Assembly: GCF_001613205.1 (NCBI RefSeq)
Contig: NZ_BDBX01000051.1
Coordinates: forward strand, 17,165 to 81,164
Source: Nocardia sienata NBRC 100364
GTDB taxonomy: Bacteria; Actinomycetota; Actinomycetes; Mycobacteriales; Mycobacteriaceae
Reading direction: 5' to 3'
DNA length: 64,000 nucleotides
The notes beneath the pieces are model-generated. The model was given only the letters and a program-made list of their open reading frames with translations. It had not been told where the DNA came from and ran no database searches. The translations under genes and the position numbers were made by a program. Below are positions 23,325 through 31,114 of the stretch, piece after piece (position 1 is the stretch's first letter; every line of letters starts with the position of its first letter).

Positions 23325-24542
23325 ATGGGAAATTCCGCATCGCAAGTAAACTTCGACGGAAACAGCTGGCTCGCCGGCTTCCGATCGGGTGTCATCAGCC
23401 CGGATGAGCAGATCGCACTCACCGAACCCCGTGCGTTCGCCGATCAGACGATCCGCCAGTTCCTGCGACTCGCCGGGGGCGGCAGCCGGGTACGGGTGCG
23501 TCTGACCAACCGTTACGGCCGGACGCCGCTGCGGGTGCGAGCCAGGATCGCGATCCGGTCGGCGCGGGACGAAATAGACGCGGCGACCGACACTCCATTG
23601 CGTTTCGCCGGCGCGGAGGAGGTCTGGATCGAACCGGGGGCCGAGGTCGTGAGCGATCCGATCGACTGGGCGACAACGGCCGGAACGACCCTGGCGTTGA
23701 GTCTGTACCTACCGGAGTCCACCGGCCTCGCGACCTACTCGCACATGCCGCAGCAGACCGCCTACGTCGCACCCGGTAACCAGTCCGGCGCTGTCCTCCT
23801 CACCGGGGCAGAGCCGGTGGCCGCGCGTTTCTTCGTCACCGGTGTCGACGTCTACGGCCCCGCCTCGACGCCGGTGACGGTCGCATTCGGTGACTCGTGG
23901 TTCGAAGGCGTGGGTACGACTCCCGACACCGACCGGCGCAGTGTCGACATCATGAACCGGCGGCTGCCCGCGGGCTGGGTGGTCAACCAGGGAATATCCG
24001 GTAACAGGTTGCTGCGCGCGGAGATCGGCGAGAGCGGGCTGGCCCGGTTCGATCGGGACGTCCTCGCGGTCCCCGGGGTGCGGCGAGTCCTGCTCCACTT
24101 CGGCATCAACGATCTGATCCTCGGCGGGATGGCCGGGCAGCCCCCGGCGACGGCGGCGGAGCTCATCGCGGGCTTCACGGACTTGGCCCGGCGCGCACAT
24201 AGGGCCGGGCTTGCGGTGCACGCCGCGACGATAGGACCCTTCGGTGGGTCGGTGTTCCCGAAAGTTACTGCTGCCGAAGGGTCTCCGATCCGTCGGGAGG
24301 TCAACGAGTGGCTCCGGCGCACAGATGTCTTCGACTCGGTGGCCGACCTCGCGGCCGCGGTGGCCGACCCTGCGGACCCGGATCGTATCCATCCGGTGTT
24401 CGACAGCGGCGACGGAACCCATCTCAACGACCGGGGAGCGGCGGTCATGGCCGAAACCCTGTTGCCGATGCTGCCCGAATTCGACCGCGTGATACCGGGT
24501 CGGGGCAGCTCGGTGAGGGCTGGTCTCGCGGAAGCTGCCTGA
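23325..24542 (+). CDS. SGNH/GDSL-family hydrolase
   Basis: A 405-residue protein with an N-terminal beta-rich domain (residues 1-180, including QFLRLAGGGSRVRVRLTNRY) and a C-terminal SGNH esterase domain. Block I VAFGDSW places the nucleophile Ser at 191; block II is NQGISGNRLL, block III HFGINDLI, and block V DGTHLNDRG supplies Asp and His. All four catalytic residues are present. The protein lacks a signal peptide. The domain order is that of actinobacterial esterases acting on acetylated sugars or other esters. The divergent MarR regulator is probably its controller. Confidence 0.88.
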   Translation: MGNSASQVNFDGNSWLAGFRSGVISPDEQIALTEPRAFADQTIRQFLRLAGGGSRVRVRLTNRYGRTPLRVRARIAIRSARDEIDAATDTPLRFAGAEEVWIEPGAEVVSDPIDWATTAGTTLALSLYLPESTGLATYSHMPQQTAYVAPGNQSGAVLLTGAEPVAARFFVTGVDVYGPASTPVTVAFGDSWFEGVGTTPDTDRRSVDIMNRRLPAGWVVNQGISGNRLLRAEIGESGLARFDRDVLAVPGVRRVLLHFGINDLILGGMAGQPPATAAELIAGFTDLARRAHRAGLAVHAATIGPFGGSVFPKVTAAEGSPIRREVNEWLRRTDVFDSVADLAAAVADPADPDRIHPVFDSGDGTHLNDRGAAVMAETLLPMLPEFDRVIPGRGSSVRAGLAEAA

Positions 24543-24548
24543 CCGGAT

Positions 24549-24658
24549 GCGGGGTTCCGCGGCGCCGGGGACACGGCACGATCGAGAGGCCGGGCGTACG
24601 GTTCACCGCTCACCGCTGCGGATGAGCGAACGCCCGGCCCGAGGTCCCGGAACCCCGC
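24549..24658. repeat. Nested inverted repeats downstream of the SGNH gene
   Basis: Outer arms GCGGGGTTCCG (24549-24559) and CGGAACCCCGC (24648-24658) enclose inner arms GGCCGGGCGT (24588-24597) and ACGCCCGGCC (24630-24639). Both pairs are perfect. The structure lies just after the SGNH stop and may end transcription or be an old mobile-element end; no T-run is present. The rest of the gap to 24864 shows no gene. Confidence 0.5.
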
Positions 24659-24863
24659 GGAGGGTCTGCCGACCGTTCGTGGTGAACGCCGCGTCGGTCC
24701 GGTGGCCTGGCGCAGGACCGGGATCGTCGTAACCTCGCTGAAAACGGCCGGTTCACCGCTCGCCGATGTGGCACCGATCGCCGCTTGGCGCCGACCTACG
24801 CCGGCATTCACCGTTCACCGTGGTTTCGGAGACAGACCGGCACGGGCCCGCACGGCTGCCGCG

Positions 24864-25133
24864 CTACTCGTCGTAATGTCCCCCAACGCCGATGACCACC
24901 AATTCGGTATCGGTCACGTAGTAGATCAGGCGGTGTTCACGGGTGATCCGTCTCGACCATTTGCCCGCGAGCTGGTGTTTGAGCGGTTCTGGCTTGCCGA
25001 TTCCCCCGAAGGGATCGGCAAGTGCGGCGGAGATCTGCTTGTTGGCCGCTTTGAGCACCGAGCGATCCCGGGCGAGCCACGACGTGTAGGTCTCCCAGCC
25101 GTAGGCTGTGAACACCAGCTTGCGCTCAGGCAT
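24864..25133 (-). CDS. yoeB: YoeB/Txe-family toxin
   Basis: An 89-residue mRNA interferase of the RelE superfamily. The YoeB pattern is complete: LVFTAYGWETYTSWLARDRS, PFGGIGKPEPLKHQLAGKWS, RRITREHRLIYYV and the terminal GHYDE with the catalytic His-Tyr pair. YoeB cleaves mRNA at the ribosomal A site when its antitoxin is degraded. ATG 25133 overlaps the antitoxin gene by eight bases. Nothing suggests that it is broken. Confidence 0.93.
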   Translation of the reverse strand: MPERKLVFTAYGWETYTSWLARDRSVLKAANKQISAALADPFGGIGKPEPLKHQLAGKWSRRITREHRLIYYVTDTELVVIGVGGHYDE

Positions 25134-25383
25134 CGGGATCCAGCAGCTCCTGCGCTTCGAACCGCCCCTCTTCGGCGTCACGTGCGGATTCGAGCAGCCG
25201 AACTCCGCCATGAGTAGCCAATACGTAGAGCGTTTCCTGGATGGAGTTCCAATCGGATTCCGACACCAGGACAGCGTTCTGGCCGCTCTTGGTGACCACT
25301 GTGACGGTGTCGTGGTCGTCGTTCACCTGCTGGACCAGGGAGAACAGCTGCTGACGAACAGTGGAGATGGGTAGTGCGGTCAT
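25126..25383 (-). CDS. yefM: YefM/Phd-family antitoxin
   Basis: An 85-residue protein: MTALPISTVRQQLFSLVQQV, then TVVTKSGQNAVLVSESDWNS and IQETLYVLA, the typical YefM DNA-binding fold with the ESDWNSIQETLYLL signature. The acidic C terminus (ARDAEEGRFEAQELLDPDA) is the toxin-binding arm. It precedes yoeB with an eight-base overlap, so antitoxin is made first. Repeats of CGTACAA upstream are the likely operator. Confidence 0.93.
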   Translation of the reverse strand: MTALPISTVRQQLFSLVQQVNDDHDTVTVVTKSGQNAVLVSESDWNSIQETLYVLATHGGVRLLESARDAEEGRFEAQELLDPDA

Positions 25384-25404
25384 GTATGCGCCCCTCGGTT
25401 GATT

Positions 25405-25423
25405 CGTACAAGATATCGTACAA
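25405..25423. promoter_or_regulatory. CGTACAA repeats upstream of yefM
   Basis: CGTACAA occurs at 25405-25411 and 25417-25423 around the palindrome GATATC, 22-40 bases before the yefM start. YefM proteins bind TGTACA-like half-sites, so this is a likely autoregulatory operator. Confidence 0.5.
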
Positions 25424-25500
25424 CTTGGGCTCGATTCGGTCCATCACCGCGCACCGGGATCGTCGCAACTGACCACCTGCATCAGGAGCGGTTTCGCGGC

Positions 25501-25539
25501 CGCGACCCAGGTAACGCGGCAGTCGGTCCGTTTCGAACC
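25501..25539. repeat. Partial copy of the 3' end of the DinB-like gene at 26326
   Basis: About 38 bases here match 26341-26379, with four substitutions and a one-base gap, in the same orientation. In the original they encode the tail SDTDRLLRYLGRR; here the minus strand reads FETDRLPRYLGRG with no gene upstream. The two copies bracket the vapC-antitoxin pair. Confidence 0.65.
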
Positions 25540-25563
25540 GAGAACCGAGTAGGCCGTGGCGGG

Positions 25564-25986
25564 TCAGTTTTCTTCCCAAGGATTGACGAAGGTGATGCCC
25601 ATCGGCCGGAAGTCGGCCGCGTTGCGCGTTGCGAGGGTCAGGCCATAGGCGGTGGCCGTAGCCGCGATCAAGGCGTCGTGAGCCGGCCGTCGGTGGGGGA
25701 CGTGCAGGCGGGCCGCGATCTCGGCGACTCTCTGGTCGATGTCGAGGACCCTGCCCGCGTAGGTCGGTAGCACGCCATCGTTGAGCCAGTGGTCGAGCGC
25801 TCGAGCCTGCGCAGGGTCGCAGCGTCGCTTGTTCTCGATTCCGGCCCGGAGTTCGAGCAGCGTGATAACCGAGAGGTACGTGTCGGAGGGCGACAGGTCT
25901 CGTGCCCAACGATCGACGTTCCGGTCTCTGCGGTCTTCGCTTTTCCGCAGCTCCGAAACGATATTTGTGTCCAGGAGGAAACTCAC
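25564..25986 (-). CDS. vapC: VapC-family PIN-domain toxin
   Basis: A 140-residue PIN RNase. The four acidic catalytic positions are visible: Asp6 in LLDTNIVSELRK, Glu46 in LLELRAGI, the Asp of PAHDALIAATA, and the Asp of ATRNAADFRPM. The FitB/VapC-like ending ITFVNPWEE is typical of this subgroup. The start overlaps the antitoxin stop (ATGA at 25983-25986), giving a coupled antitoxin-toxin operon. The toxin would cleave tRNA or rRNA; the target cannot be read. Confidence 0.93.
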   Translation of the reverse strand: MSFLLDTNIVSELRKSEDRRDRNVDRWARDLSPSDTYLSVITLLELRAGIENKRRCDPAQARALDHWLNDGVLPTYAGRVLDIDQRVAEIAARLHVPHRRPAHDALIAATATAYGLTLATRNAADFRPMGITFVNPWEEN

Positions 25987-26222
25987 AGATCGACCTCACG
26001 GAGCGAGTCCGTGGGCCGTACCGGCTCGAAGTCGATGTCCTCGCTCATGGTGAAGGCATCGGCCAGCGAAATTCCGGACCGAGTGAGCTCCTGGTAATCG
26101 GCAAAGGTCAGAAGCACATGAGACGGCCGGCCGTGATCTGTGATGATCACCGGTCCGCGGCCGGCCGCCCGCTTGGCCGCGCTCACATCGTGGTTGAAAT
26201 CGCGGGAAGTTACGATACTCAT
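25983..26222 (-). CDS. Phd/YefM-type antitoxin for VapC
   Basis: A 79-residue protein: SRDFNHDVSAAKRAAGRGPV, then ITDHGRPSHVLLTFADYQEL, matching Phd/YefM antitoxins, and an acidic tail (MSEDIDFEPVRPTDSL) that would bind the toxin. GGAGGTGAACG lies directly before the ATG. A perfect inverted repeat 14-30 bases upstream is probably its operator. It is followed by vapC with a four-base overlap. Confidence 0.92.
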   Translation of the reverse strand: MSIVTSRDFNHDVSAAKRAAGRGPVIITDHGRPSHVLLTFADYQELTRSGISLADAFTMSEDIDFEPVRPTDSLREVDL

Positions 26223-26234
26223 CGTTCACCTCCA

Positions 26235-26252
26235 TGTAGGTATGTACCTACA
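26235..26252. promoter_or_regulatory. Operator palindrome of the Phd-VapC pair
   Basis: TGTAGGTATGTACCTACA is a perfect 8-base inverted repeat around TG, placed 13-30 bases upstream of the antitoxin start. Autoregulation by the antitoxin or toxin-antitoxin complex is the expected function. Confidence 0.65.
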
Positions 26253-26325
26253 ATACCGCGCGGTGATGTAGGAGACCACCTGGTCGATGTGGCTGGTGCT
26301 ATCCGGATACTGCCGCGAGTGCGGG

Positions 26326-26937
26326 TCACCGTCGCGGTCGGCGACCCAGGTAACGCAGCAGCCGGTCGGTGTCGGAACCCTCGCCCTCGACGATCGGGCC
26401 ATAGGCGCCCCAATCGCGCAGCGGTTCGATCCGGCCCTGGGCCGCGGCGAGAATCGGCGCCGAGAGATCGTCGGTCAGCGGCGATTCCTGTCCGGTGGCG
26501 ACCGCGATATCCCAGGCGTGGACCGCCGCGTCCAGGGCGCACAGCACGGCAGCCACCGGGGTGGGCAGCGGGCCGAAGGGGAGCGGGGTGGGGACGCTTT
26601 CGGTGTCGTCGGTGACCGTGGACCAGGCGGTTGCTGTCTCCTCGAGGGCGGCGGTGACCAGGGCGACGGGTCCGTCGGCGATCGTGCCGGTGGGGGAGAA
26701 GGGGTCGTAGGACGGGCCGGCGCCCACGCCGAGCGCCGCGGCGAAGGCCCGCTGGTCCGCGGCGGCGTGCTCGGCGACCTGCGCGACGTTCCAGTCGGCG
26801 CACGGAGTCGCCAGCTGCCATTGGCCGGCCCCGACGCGCGCGATCGCCCGACGCAGCGCTTCGTGGGCGGCGGTCAGCACCTCGCGCCAGACCGGGGCGA
26901 GCTGAGCGGTGATGTCCTGTGGGGCGGTGGTTTCCAT
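26326..26937 (-). CDS. TIGR03086-family DinB-like metal-binding protein (second copy)
   Basis: A 203-residue protein. The signature QLATPCADWNVAQVAEHAAA holds one His ligand, and ALDAAVHAWDIAVATGQ holds the VHAWDL-type His, as in mycothiol-dependent DinB proteins of the TIGR03086 group. The ATG is preceded by AGAGGCAGAAAA. It is divergent from the WYL regulator (97 bases), which is a common pairing in actinobacteria and suggests that the regulator controls it. The 3' end is partly duplicated at 25501-25539. The substrate is unknown. Confidence 0.87.
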   Translation of the reverse strand: METTAPQDITAQLAPVWREVLTAAHEALRRAIARVGAGQWQLATPCADWNVAQVAEHAAADQRAFAAALGVGAGPSYDPFSPTGTIADGPVALVTAALEETATAWSTVTDDTESVPTPLPFGPLPTPVAAVLCALDAAVHAWDIAVATGQESPLTDDLSAPILAAAQGRIEPLRDWGAYGPIVEGEGSDTDRLLRYLGRRPRR

Positions 26938-27034
26938 TTTTCTGCCTCTCGGTCGTTTTCGGCGTTGAACTCAGGCTATGGCCCTATTAGGCTCATTTCC
27001 TTCCTGATAGAAACCCGCCGGGAACGAGAATTTT

Positions 27035-27988
27035 GTGACCTCCACCACCACCCGGGTGCTCCGGTTGCTGTCGCTGCTCCAGGACCGCGGATATACCGGG
27101 CCCGAACTGGCGCAGCGGCTCGGAACAACCGACCGCACCCTGCGCCAGGACATCGCCCGCCTGCGCGAACTCGGCTACCCGGTGCACGCCACGCGGGGCC
27201 CGGTCGGCGGCTACCGTCTCGGCCAGGGCGCCACCATGCCGCCGCTGCTGCTCGACGATGACGAAGCAGTAGCGGTCGCTCTCGCCATGGGCCTGGCCGA
27301 GGACGGGTCCACCGGAATCGCCGATATCGATCACAGCGTCAAACGGGCGCTGGCCAAACTGGAGCGAATCCTGCCGAAACGCCTGCAGCGCACTGTCAAC
27401 GCGCTGCGTGAGACCACCGCGGTCGGCCCGGCGACGATCGGATCCCGGGAACCGGACGCGCCGGTGCCCGCGGAAACCCTCGCCACGATCGCGGCGGCGA
27501 TCCGCGCCGCCCGGGAGCTCGAGCTCGACGACCAGCGGGTCGAGCCGTACCGGCTGGTCAGCTGGCGGCGGCGCTGGTATCTGGTCGGTTACGACCTCGA
27601 CGCGCACACCTGGCGCGCGTTTCCGGTGGCCGACCGGCGTCGGGTCGTGCCGGGCACCCGCCGCTTCGCCGCCCGCACCCCGCCCGATCGCGATCTGGTC
27701 GCTTTCGTGCTCCGGGAGGTGGCCTCCGCGGGCTATGCGGTGCACGCCCGGGTCACTGTGCTGGCGCCCGCGGAAACCGTTATCGCCCGTATCAATCCGG
27801 CGGTCGGGGTCGTGGAACCGGTCGACGAGAACTCGTGCCTGCTGCTCACCGGCGCGGACGCGATGGAGACGATCGCCATCTACCTGAGCATGCTCATGAT
27901 GGATTTCCGTGTCGACGGCCCGCCGGAACTGGTCGAGCACATCCGCACCCTGGGGCGCCGGTACCGGGAAGCGGTCGCCCACCTCTGA
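27035..27988 (+). CDS. WYL-domain transcriptional regulator
   Basis: A 317-residue protein. An N-terminal DeoR/HTH_11 winged helix (RVLRLLSLLQDRGYTGPELA, RTLRQDIARLRELGYPVHAT, GGYRLGQG) is followed by a WYL domain in which YRLVSWRRRWYLVGYDLDAH and WRAFPVADR are the ligand-contact strands. A C-terminal WCX-like extension ends TLGRRYREAVAHL. The start is GTG 27035. WYL regulators bind single-stranded nucleic acid or nucleotide ligands and control nearby genes; the divergent DinB-like gene is the obvious target. Confidence 0.9.
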   Translation: MTSTTTRVLRLLSLLQDRGYTGPELAQRLGTTDRTLRQDIARLRELGYPVHATRGPVGGYRLGQGATMPPLLLDDDEAVAVALAMGLAEDGSTGIADIDHSVKRALAKLERILPKRLQRTVNALRETTAVGPATIGSREPDAPVPAETLATIAAAIRAARELELDDQRVEPYRLVSWRRRWYLVGYDLDAHTWRAFPVADRRRVVPGTRRFAARTPPDRDLVAFVLREVASAGYAVHARVTVLAPAETVIARINPAVGVVEPVDENSCLLLTGADAMETIAIYLSMLMMDFRVDGPPELVEHIRTLGRRYREAVAHL

Positions 27989-28054
27989 CGGGGCCCGACC
28001 GTGCAGCTCCGGCGATACACGGTCCGGCTTCCATCGGCGCCGGCGATCGGGTGC

Positions 28055-29149
28055 TCAGGCGGTGGCCGCGAGGGTCGGATAGTCGGTGTAGCCCTCGGCT
28101 CCGCCCACGTACATCAGATGTGCGTCGCGGATCGCGTTGAGCGGCGCGCCGGCGCGCAGGCGTTCGACCAGGTCGGGGTTGGCCAGGAAGGCGCGGCCCA
28201 GGGCGATGTGGTCGGCTCCGGCGGCGACCAGACGCTCGGCCCGGTCGATGATGGCGCCGGCGTCGCGGGCATCACCCGCGGGATTGGCGACGAGACTCCC
28301 GGGCCACAGTTCACGGAGCCGCCGCAGCAGCGGGTCGTCCGCGTCGACTCGGACGATGTGCAGGTAGGCGAGGCCCAGCTCGGCGACCGCGGTGACCAAC
28401 GCCGGATAGATGGCTTCGGTATCTCCCTCCGCTATGCCGTTGACAGGATTCGCCGGCGAGATGCGCAACCCCACCCGCTCCGGGCCGATGGCCGCCGCCA
28501 CCGCCTCGACGACCTCGATCGTGAACCTGATCCGATTCTCGACCGGACCGCCGTAGGCGTCGGTGCGCTGGTTGGTGTTGCGGGCCAGGAACTGGTGCAG
28601 CAGGTATCCATTGGCGCTGTGGACCTCGACCCCGGCGAAACCGGCCTCGACGGCATTGCGTGCCGCGGCGACGAAATCGGCTGCGGTGGAGTAGATGTCG
28701 TCGACCGTGAGTTCACGCGGCGTCACGGCAGGCCGATGGCCCGACGGGGTGTGCACGGTATCGGGCAGCGGGATCGGCGAGGGCGCGACCGGGACCAGGC
28801 CGCTGTTGTCGGGATGGCCGACCCGGCCGCCGTGCTGGAGTTGCAGGAACATATGGCCCCCGGCCGCCCGGACGGCGTCGGTGACGCGGCGCCAGCCGGC
28901 GATGTGCTCGGCGCGGTGGATACCGGGAATATTGGCGTAGGTCTGACCCACCTGGTTCGGGGTGGCGGCCTCGGCGATGATCAGGCCCGCGCCGGCCCGC
29001 TGGGCGTAATAGGTCGCCATCAGGTCCGAGGGGGTGCCGTCTGCTTCCGCGCGGTTTCGTGTCAAGGGGGCCATTACCAGGCGGTGTGGTAGCTCCAGAC
29101 CGGCGAGTCGAATGGGAGCGAATAGATCGCGGGGCGCTGTGGTTGTCAT
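28055..29149 (-). CDS. Old yellow enzyme-type alkene reductase (NemA-like)
   Basis: A 364-residue FMN-dependent TIM-barrel enzyme. MAPLTRNRAEADGTPSDLMA and YYAQRAGAGLIIAEAATP form the flavin site. The substrate-binding His177 and Asn180 are in EVHSANGYLLHQFLARNTN, and GGPVENRIRF and ALGRAFLANPDLVERL are family hallmarks. It reduces activated C=C bonds or nitro compounds using NAD(P)H. It is divergent from the MerR regulator at 29209, 59 bases away, with an inverted repeat between, so control by that regulator in response to electrophiles is likely. Confidence 0.93.
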   Translation of the reverse strand: MTTTAPRDLFAPIRLAGLELPHRLVMAPLTRNRAEADGTPSDLMATYYAQRAGAGLIIAEAATPNQVGQTYANIPGIHRAEHIAGWRRVTDAVRAAGGHMFLQLQHGGRVGHPDNSGLVPVAPSPIPLPDTVHTPSGHRPAVTPRELTVDDIYSTAADFVAAARNAVEAGFAGVEVHSANGYLLHQFLARNTNQRTDAYGGPVENRIRFTIEVVEAVAAAIGPERVGLRISPANPVNGIAEGDTEAIYPALVTAVAELGLAYLHIVRVDADDPLLRRLRELWPGSLVANPAGDARDAGAIIDRAERLVAAGADHIALGRAFLANPDLVERLRAGAPLNAIRDAHLMYVGGAEGYTDYPTLAATA

Positions 29150-29171
29150 GCCTGGACGGTAAGACCTGACA

Positions 29172-29187
29172 TTGATGTGAAGTTCAA
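29172..29187. promoter_or_regulatory. Operator candidate between the alkene reductase and merR-type genes
   Basis: TTGATGTGAAGTTCAA has inverted ends TTGA/TCAA with an 8-base centre. It lies 22 bases before the MerR-family gene and 23 bases before the reductase. Its place in a 59-base divergent promoter fits a MerR-type site; the symmetry is weak. Confidence 0.4.
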
Positions 29188-29208
29188 GCCCGAACAGGAA
29201 AAAGCGAG

Positions 29209-29592
29209 GTGAGCATGCGAATCGGAGAACTGGCGCAGCGGACCGGGGTCAGCGAACGATCACTGCGCTACTACGAGGAGCAGCGGTTGCTCACCGCCGA
29301 CCGCACACCGGGCGGACACCGCGACTATCCGGAGCACGCGGTGGACCGGGTCGTGCACATCCAGGAGCTGTTCGCGGCCGGACTGTGCAGTAAGAAGATC
29401 GTGGAGATTCTGCCCTGCATGCGGGACACCGACGGCGGCGCAGGCGAATTCGCCACACCCTCGCTGGTGAACGAGCTGCAGGCCGAACGGGACCGGATCG
29501 ACCGCATGATCGCCGATCTGCTCCGCTCCCGCGAGGTACTCGACGAGGTCATCGAACGGGCAGGAGCGAACTTCACGGTGACAGCTGCGTGA
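29209..29592 (+). CDS. MerR-family regulator
   Basis: A 127-residue protein. The MerR winged helix MRIGELAQRTGVSERSLRYY is followed by EEQRLLTADRTPGGHRDYPE and a coiled-coil dimer helix (LVNELQAERDRIDRMIADLL). No metal-binding Cys cluster is present apart from isolated Cys at LCSKKI and LPCMRD, which could be redox sensors. GTG 29209 or ATG 29215 are both possible; AGGTGAG overlaps them. It is divergent from the alkene reductase gene and probably regulates it. Confidence 0.88.
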   Translation: MSMRIGELAQRTGVSERSLRYYEEQRLLTADRTPGGHRDYPEHAVDRVVHIQELFAAGLCSKKIVEILPCMRDTDGGAGEFATPSLVNELQAERDRIDRMIADLLRSREVLDEVIERAGANFTVTAA

Positions 29593-29827
29593 GGGTCGTC
29601 GGGTAGACCGTCGCGTGTCCGAAACCCCTCTCCGACGCCGAACGTGACGCTGCGCCGGAGGGTTTCCGGTACCAACGGTCCGCACCGGACGCCACGCGAA
29701 GCTGCCGTGAAACCGGAAACCGACCGAACCGGTTCGGGTCCGACGGGATTCACCTCTTCGATTCTGCCGACTTCGGGTCTGCCCCGGCTACACTCGGCTC
29801 CACTGTCCCCGAGCCAGGTGGTGACTC

Positions 29828-30577
29828 ATGGCGTTCGCGGTGTGGGTACGGTCGGTCCCGGTTTTCACTTCGCTGCTGGTGGTGGCGCTGAGCGGTTGCG
29901 CGTCACCGAGCGGCGGCGACCCCGGCTCGGTGGTCTCCTCGGGAGTTCCCACGGTCCCGGCGCGATCATCGACGGCCGCGGCGCCCGAGGTGCAGCAGCC
30001 ACCGGACCCGCCGTCCACCACGGTGGTTTCCCTGGTCGCCGTCGACGCATCCGGCCGGCCGACCGACGGTTTCGATGTATCCGGTACCGCGCCCGCCGGT
30101 CGGCTCGACTGCAGTAACGCCGTATCCAGTCGTTCCGCGACCAGCCCGGGTATCTACCACTGCGGTGCCTCCGCCGACGCCGCCGATATCTGCTGGGCCG
30201 GCGCCGGCGGAACCGAACTGCTGTGCGCCGATGATCCCTGGAACCGGGAACTGCGCTGGTACAGCGTGGAGCCCCGGCTCGAACCGATCGGGAAGACCCT
30301 CGAGCCCGAACCGTGGGCGCTGGAACTGGCCGACGGCCGCCGATGCCGTATCCGGGTGGGTGGGGCATGGGGCGGCCGAGCCGACGGTCTGGTGGGCGCC
30401 TACTGGTGCACCGGCGGCGCCGAGGTCGTCCTGCAGCCGTCCGATGCCCGGACCGCCATCGACACCTCCGCACCCACCTGGCATATCCGGCTGGGTGAGC
30501 TCGGCGCGGGGGCTCCCGATCTGCCTCCGCCGACGATCGTGGACGTACGCACTGCCTATTTCGCGGCCGCGTCCTGA
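29828..30577 (+). CDS. Putative lipoprotein with secreted C-terminal domain
   Basis: A 249-residue protein. The signal FAVWVRSVPVFTSLLVVALSGC ends with a clear lipobox L-S-G-C. A Ser/Thr/Pro linker (to about residue 65) leads to a domain with paired Cys residues (LDCSNAV, YHCGAS, DICWAG, LLCADD, RRCRIR, YWCTGG). The even number and spacing suggest disulfides. No catalytic motif is visible. Related single-domain lipoproteins occur widely in Nocardia without known function. The 3' end overlaps the convergent HxlR gene by 22 bases. Confidence 0.82.
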   Translation: MAFAVWVRSVPVFTSLLVVALSGCASPSGGDPGSVVSSGVPTVPARSSTAAAPEVQQPPDPPSTTVVSLVAVDASGRPTDGFDVSGTAPAGRLDCSNAVSSRSATSPGIYHCGASADAADICWAGAGGTELLCADDPWNRELRWYSVEPRLEPIGKTLEPEPWALELADGRRCRIRVGGAWGGRADGLVGAYWCTGGAEVVLQPSDARTAIDTSAPTWHIRLGELGAGAPDLPPPTIVDVRTAYFAAAS

Positions 30578-30954
30578 TCGGCCGCCGTCCGGCTCGGCTC
30601 GCGCAGCGGCTGGATCCGGGCCGCGCCGATTCGTTCGATCCGTTCCCGTCCCCAGGCGCCGAGCGGTTCCAGCGCGCTGTTCATCGATCGGCCCAGGCCG
30701 GTGAGCCGGTACTCCACCCGCGGCGGCACCTCGGGGTGGACTTTCCGGTCCACCAGCCCGTCCTCTTCGAGTTCGCGCAACTGCTGGATCAGCATCTTCT
30801 CCGACACACCGGGCAATCCGCGGCGCAGTTCACCGAAGCGGCGCACCCCGTAGTTCTCCAGCTCCCAGAGGATCAGGCCTTTCCATTTGCCGCTGATCAC
30901 ATCCATAGCGGCATCGATACCGCAGAAGTACGGCCCGAACCTTTTCTCGCCCAT
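30556..30954 (-). CDS. HxlR-family regulator (first copy)
   Basis: A 132-residue winged-helix protein. CGIDAAMDVISGKWKGLILW has the conserved Cys and the GKW motif of HxlR proteins, followed by RRFGELRRGLPGVSEKMLIQ, QLRELEEDGLVDRKVHPEVP and PRVEYRLTGLGRSM. The N-terminal Cys (residue 11) may sense reactive electrophiles as in HypR/QorR. It is divergent from the dehydrogenase gene at 31115, with an inverted repeat between them, so local control is likely. Confidence 0.9.
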   Translation of the reverse strand: MGEKRFGPYFCGIDAAMDVISGKWKGLILWELENYGVRRFGELRRGLPGVSEKMLIQQLRELEEDGLVDRKVHPEVPPRVEYRLTGLGRSMNSALEPLGAWGRERIERIGAARIQPLREPSRTAADQDAAAK

Positions 30955-30986
30955 CTCGGCCTCGCTGCCTGCTCACATACGTCGTG

Positions 30987-31013
30987 GTAACTACCCCACC
31001 GAATAGTAGGTAC
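30987..31013. promoter_or_regulatory. Operator candidate for the HxlR regulator
   Basis: GTAACTAC (30987-30994) and GTAGGTAC (31006-31013) are inverted repeats with one mismatch and an 11-base spacer, in the divergent promoter between the HxlR gene and the dehydrogenase. HxlR proteins often recognise GTA-rich inverted repeats. Confidence 0.5.
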
Positions 31014-31114
31014 TTGTCGCGGCGCCTGGTGTCGGCGATTCTCGAACACGGCGCGCCGAAGCCAGTGTTCATCGAAGCGTGTACAACGCATTCAGCAGAG
31101 GAGTCGGCACAGAT

